A stretch of DNA of 64,000 bases from the NCBI GenBank assembly GCA_009746045.1, contig RPFO01000034.1, positions 2,238,471-2,302,470 on the forward strand, given 5' to 3'. The notes below the pieces were generated by a model. It worked only from the letters and a program-made list of their open reading frames with translations. It ran no database searches and had not been told where the DNA came from. How positions within the stretch are numbered: the stretch's first letter is position 1; every line of letters starts with the position of its first letter. Positions 56,078 through 64,000 of this stretch are shown piece by piece. The translations under genes were made by a program, and so were the position numbers. This DNA comes from Mesostigma viride. Taxonomy: Eukaryota > Streptophyta > Mesostigmatophyceae > Mesostigmatales > Mesostigmataceae.

Positions 56078-56166
56078 ACTATCACCGACTATACTATCAC
56101 CGACTATACCATCACCGACTATACTATCACCGACTATACTATCACCGACTATACTATCACCGACTT
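56078..56166. repeat. 15-bp minisatellite, 6 units
   Basis: ACTATCACCGACTAT repeated six times with one change (CATCACC). Read on the plus strand as TITDY pentapeptides. Confidence 0.93.
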
Positions 56167-56671
56167 TTCACAGTGGCACACGAGAATGAGCGGTTGACGA
56201 AAATCTCTTCTAGTCGTTGTGCTAATTCTGTCCTGGCCAGGCCATGGTTTGACATCCCTCGCCATGGAAACCAAGCAGCCCACCATGATTGCCTGTCACC
56301 AGGCATCCCTGCCTAATGCCCAAATGTCCTTCGGCGGTTGACCGCCTGGCTGGTGCCTGCCGGGCCTTGCCCGGCTGCTCCTGCCGGTCTTTGCTGCCTG
56401 CTTTTCCTGAGGACGAGTTAGATATGCCTGCACCGGTTTGGGCAGCCACCCTTCGCCAATGCATGCGCACCAATGTCCCTTGTTGTTTGCCACCTAGCAG
56501 GGCGCGCCCTCCAGTCGGGTGCAGCCAGATTCTGGGTACCAGCACGGCACCACATTGCCGTTCGTCAGCGAGGCTTACATACCTGCTCTGCCACGATTTC
56601 GCGCATTTATTGTTCCTGCTTGGTCACAAGGGCTTCCAAAACTGGTCCTTTTCCCCCCCTTGCATCTGCAG

Positions 56672-64000
<7,329 letters not shown>

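Larger units (their letters stand above)
53265..56671. other. Intergenic region with doubtful ORFs
   Basis: Holds two copies of the hairpin-(CAA)n element (53855-53875, 53928-53974), a CAGTCAG run (53985-54018) and two minisatellites. On the minus strand 54573-54292 reads like a normal exon (LPVEEKLIMHGEAETNAVKY, FTGILVVTVRGVRPG) but has no partner. The first exon of the Pro-rich glycoprotein gene is expected near the right end but was not found. Confidence 0.45.

Overview
The window is nuclear DNA of a eukaryote of the green lineage, most likely a green alga. The genes are split by many introns with ordinary GT-AG borders. They include a plant-type CLU/REC (TSS) protein, an AE7/MIP18 homologue, a prolyl 4-hydroxylase and a Ser-Pro-rich (PPSPPP) cell-wall glycoprotein. 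Introns and spacers are full of micro- and minisatellites and of broken non-LTR retrotransposons. One AT-AC (U12-type) intron argues against the best-known core chlorophytes, which to my knowledge have lost such introns. An early-diverging chlorophyte or a streptophyte alga is possible. I do not name a species.

Layout. 1-11615 (-): ten N-terminal exons of a CLU/REC-like gene that runs off the left edge. 13101-18648 (+): an F-box gene with a probable 1,100-residue Gly-rich last exon. 20390-23665 (-): AE7/MIP18 (CIA2) gene, convergent with the F-box gene. 24694-26251 (+): xi-class glutathione transferase, divergent from AE7. 26700-35240: kilobase ATGG/GTGG arrays and remnants of one LINE family. 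35720-37219 (-): LRR protein whose upstream intron probably holds a 1.1-kb 7-mer array; 39111-39425 (-) may be its first exon. 40639-48844 (+): ten-exon gene that joins a MATH domain to a prolyl 4-hydroxylase. 50976-53264 (-): two-exon gene of unknown function next to a decayed reverse transcriptase. 56672-64000 (+): secreted hydroxyproline-rich glycoprotein gene that runs off the right edge.

Exon models were built by joining canonical splice sites and checking reading phase by hand. The CLU exons sum to exactly 794 codons, the MATH-P4H exons to 440 and the GST exons to 321, and every junction keeps frame. The prolyl hydroxylase and the Pro-rich wall protein, 8 kb apart on the same strand, fit as enzyme type and substrate type, but this is inference.

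The most unusual signal is that exon ends together with their splice sites are repeatedly copied into the neighbouring intron. I see this at eight or more boundaries in three genes (CLU exons 3, 4, 9; AE7 exon 3; MATH-P4H exons 4, 6 at both ends, 7). Copy number ranges from one degenerate copy to a 15-unit minisatellite. Two families of short interspersed elements share one design, a small hairpin followed by a simple-repeat tail (CAA or TAAT). The TAAT type is the 3' end of the local LINE.
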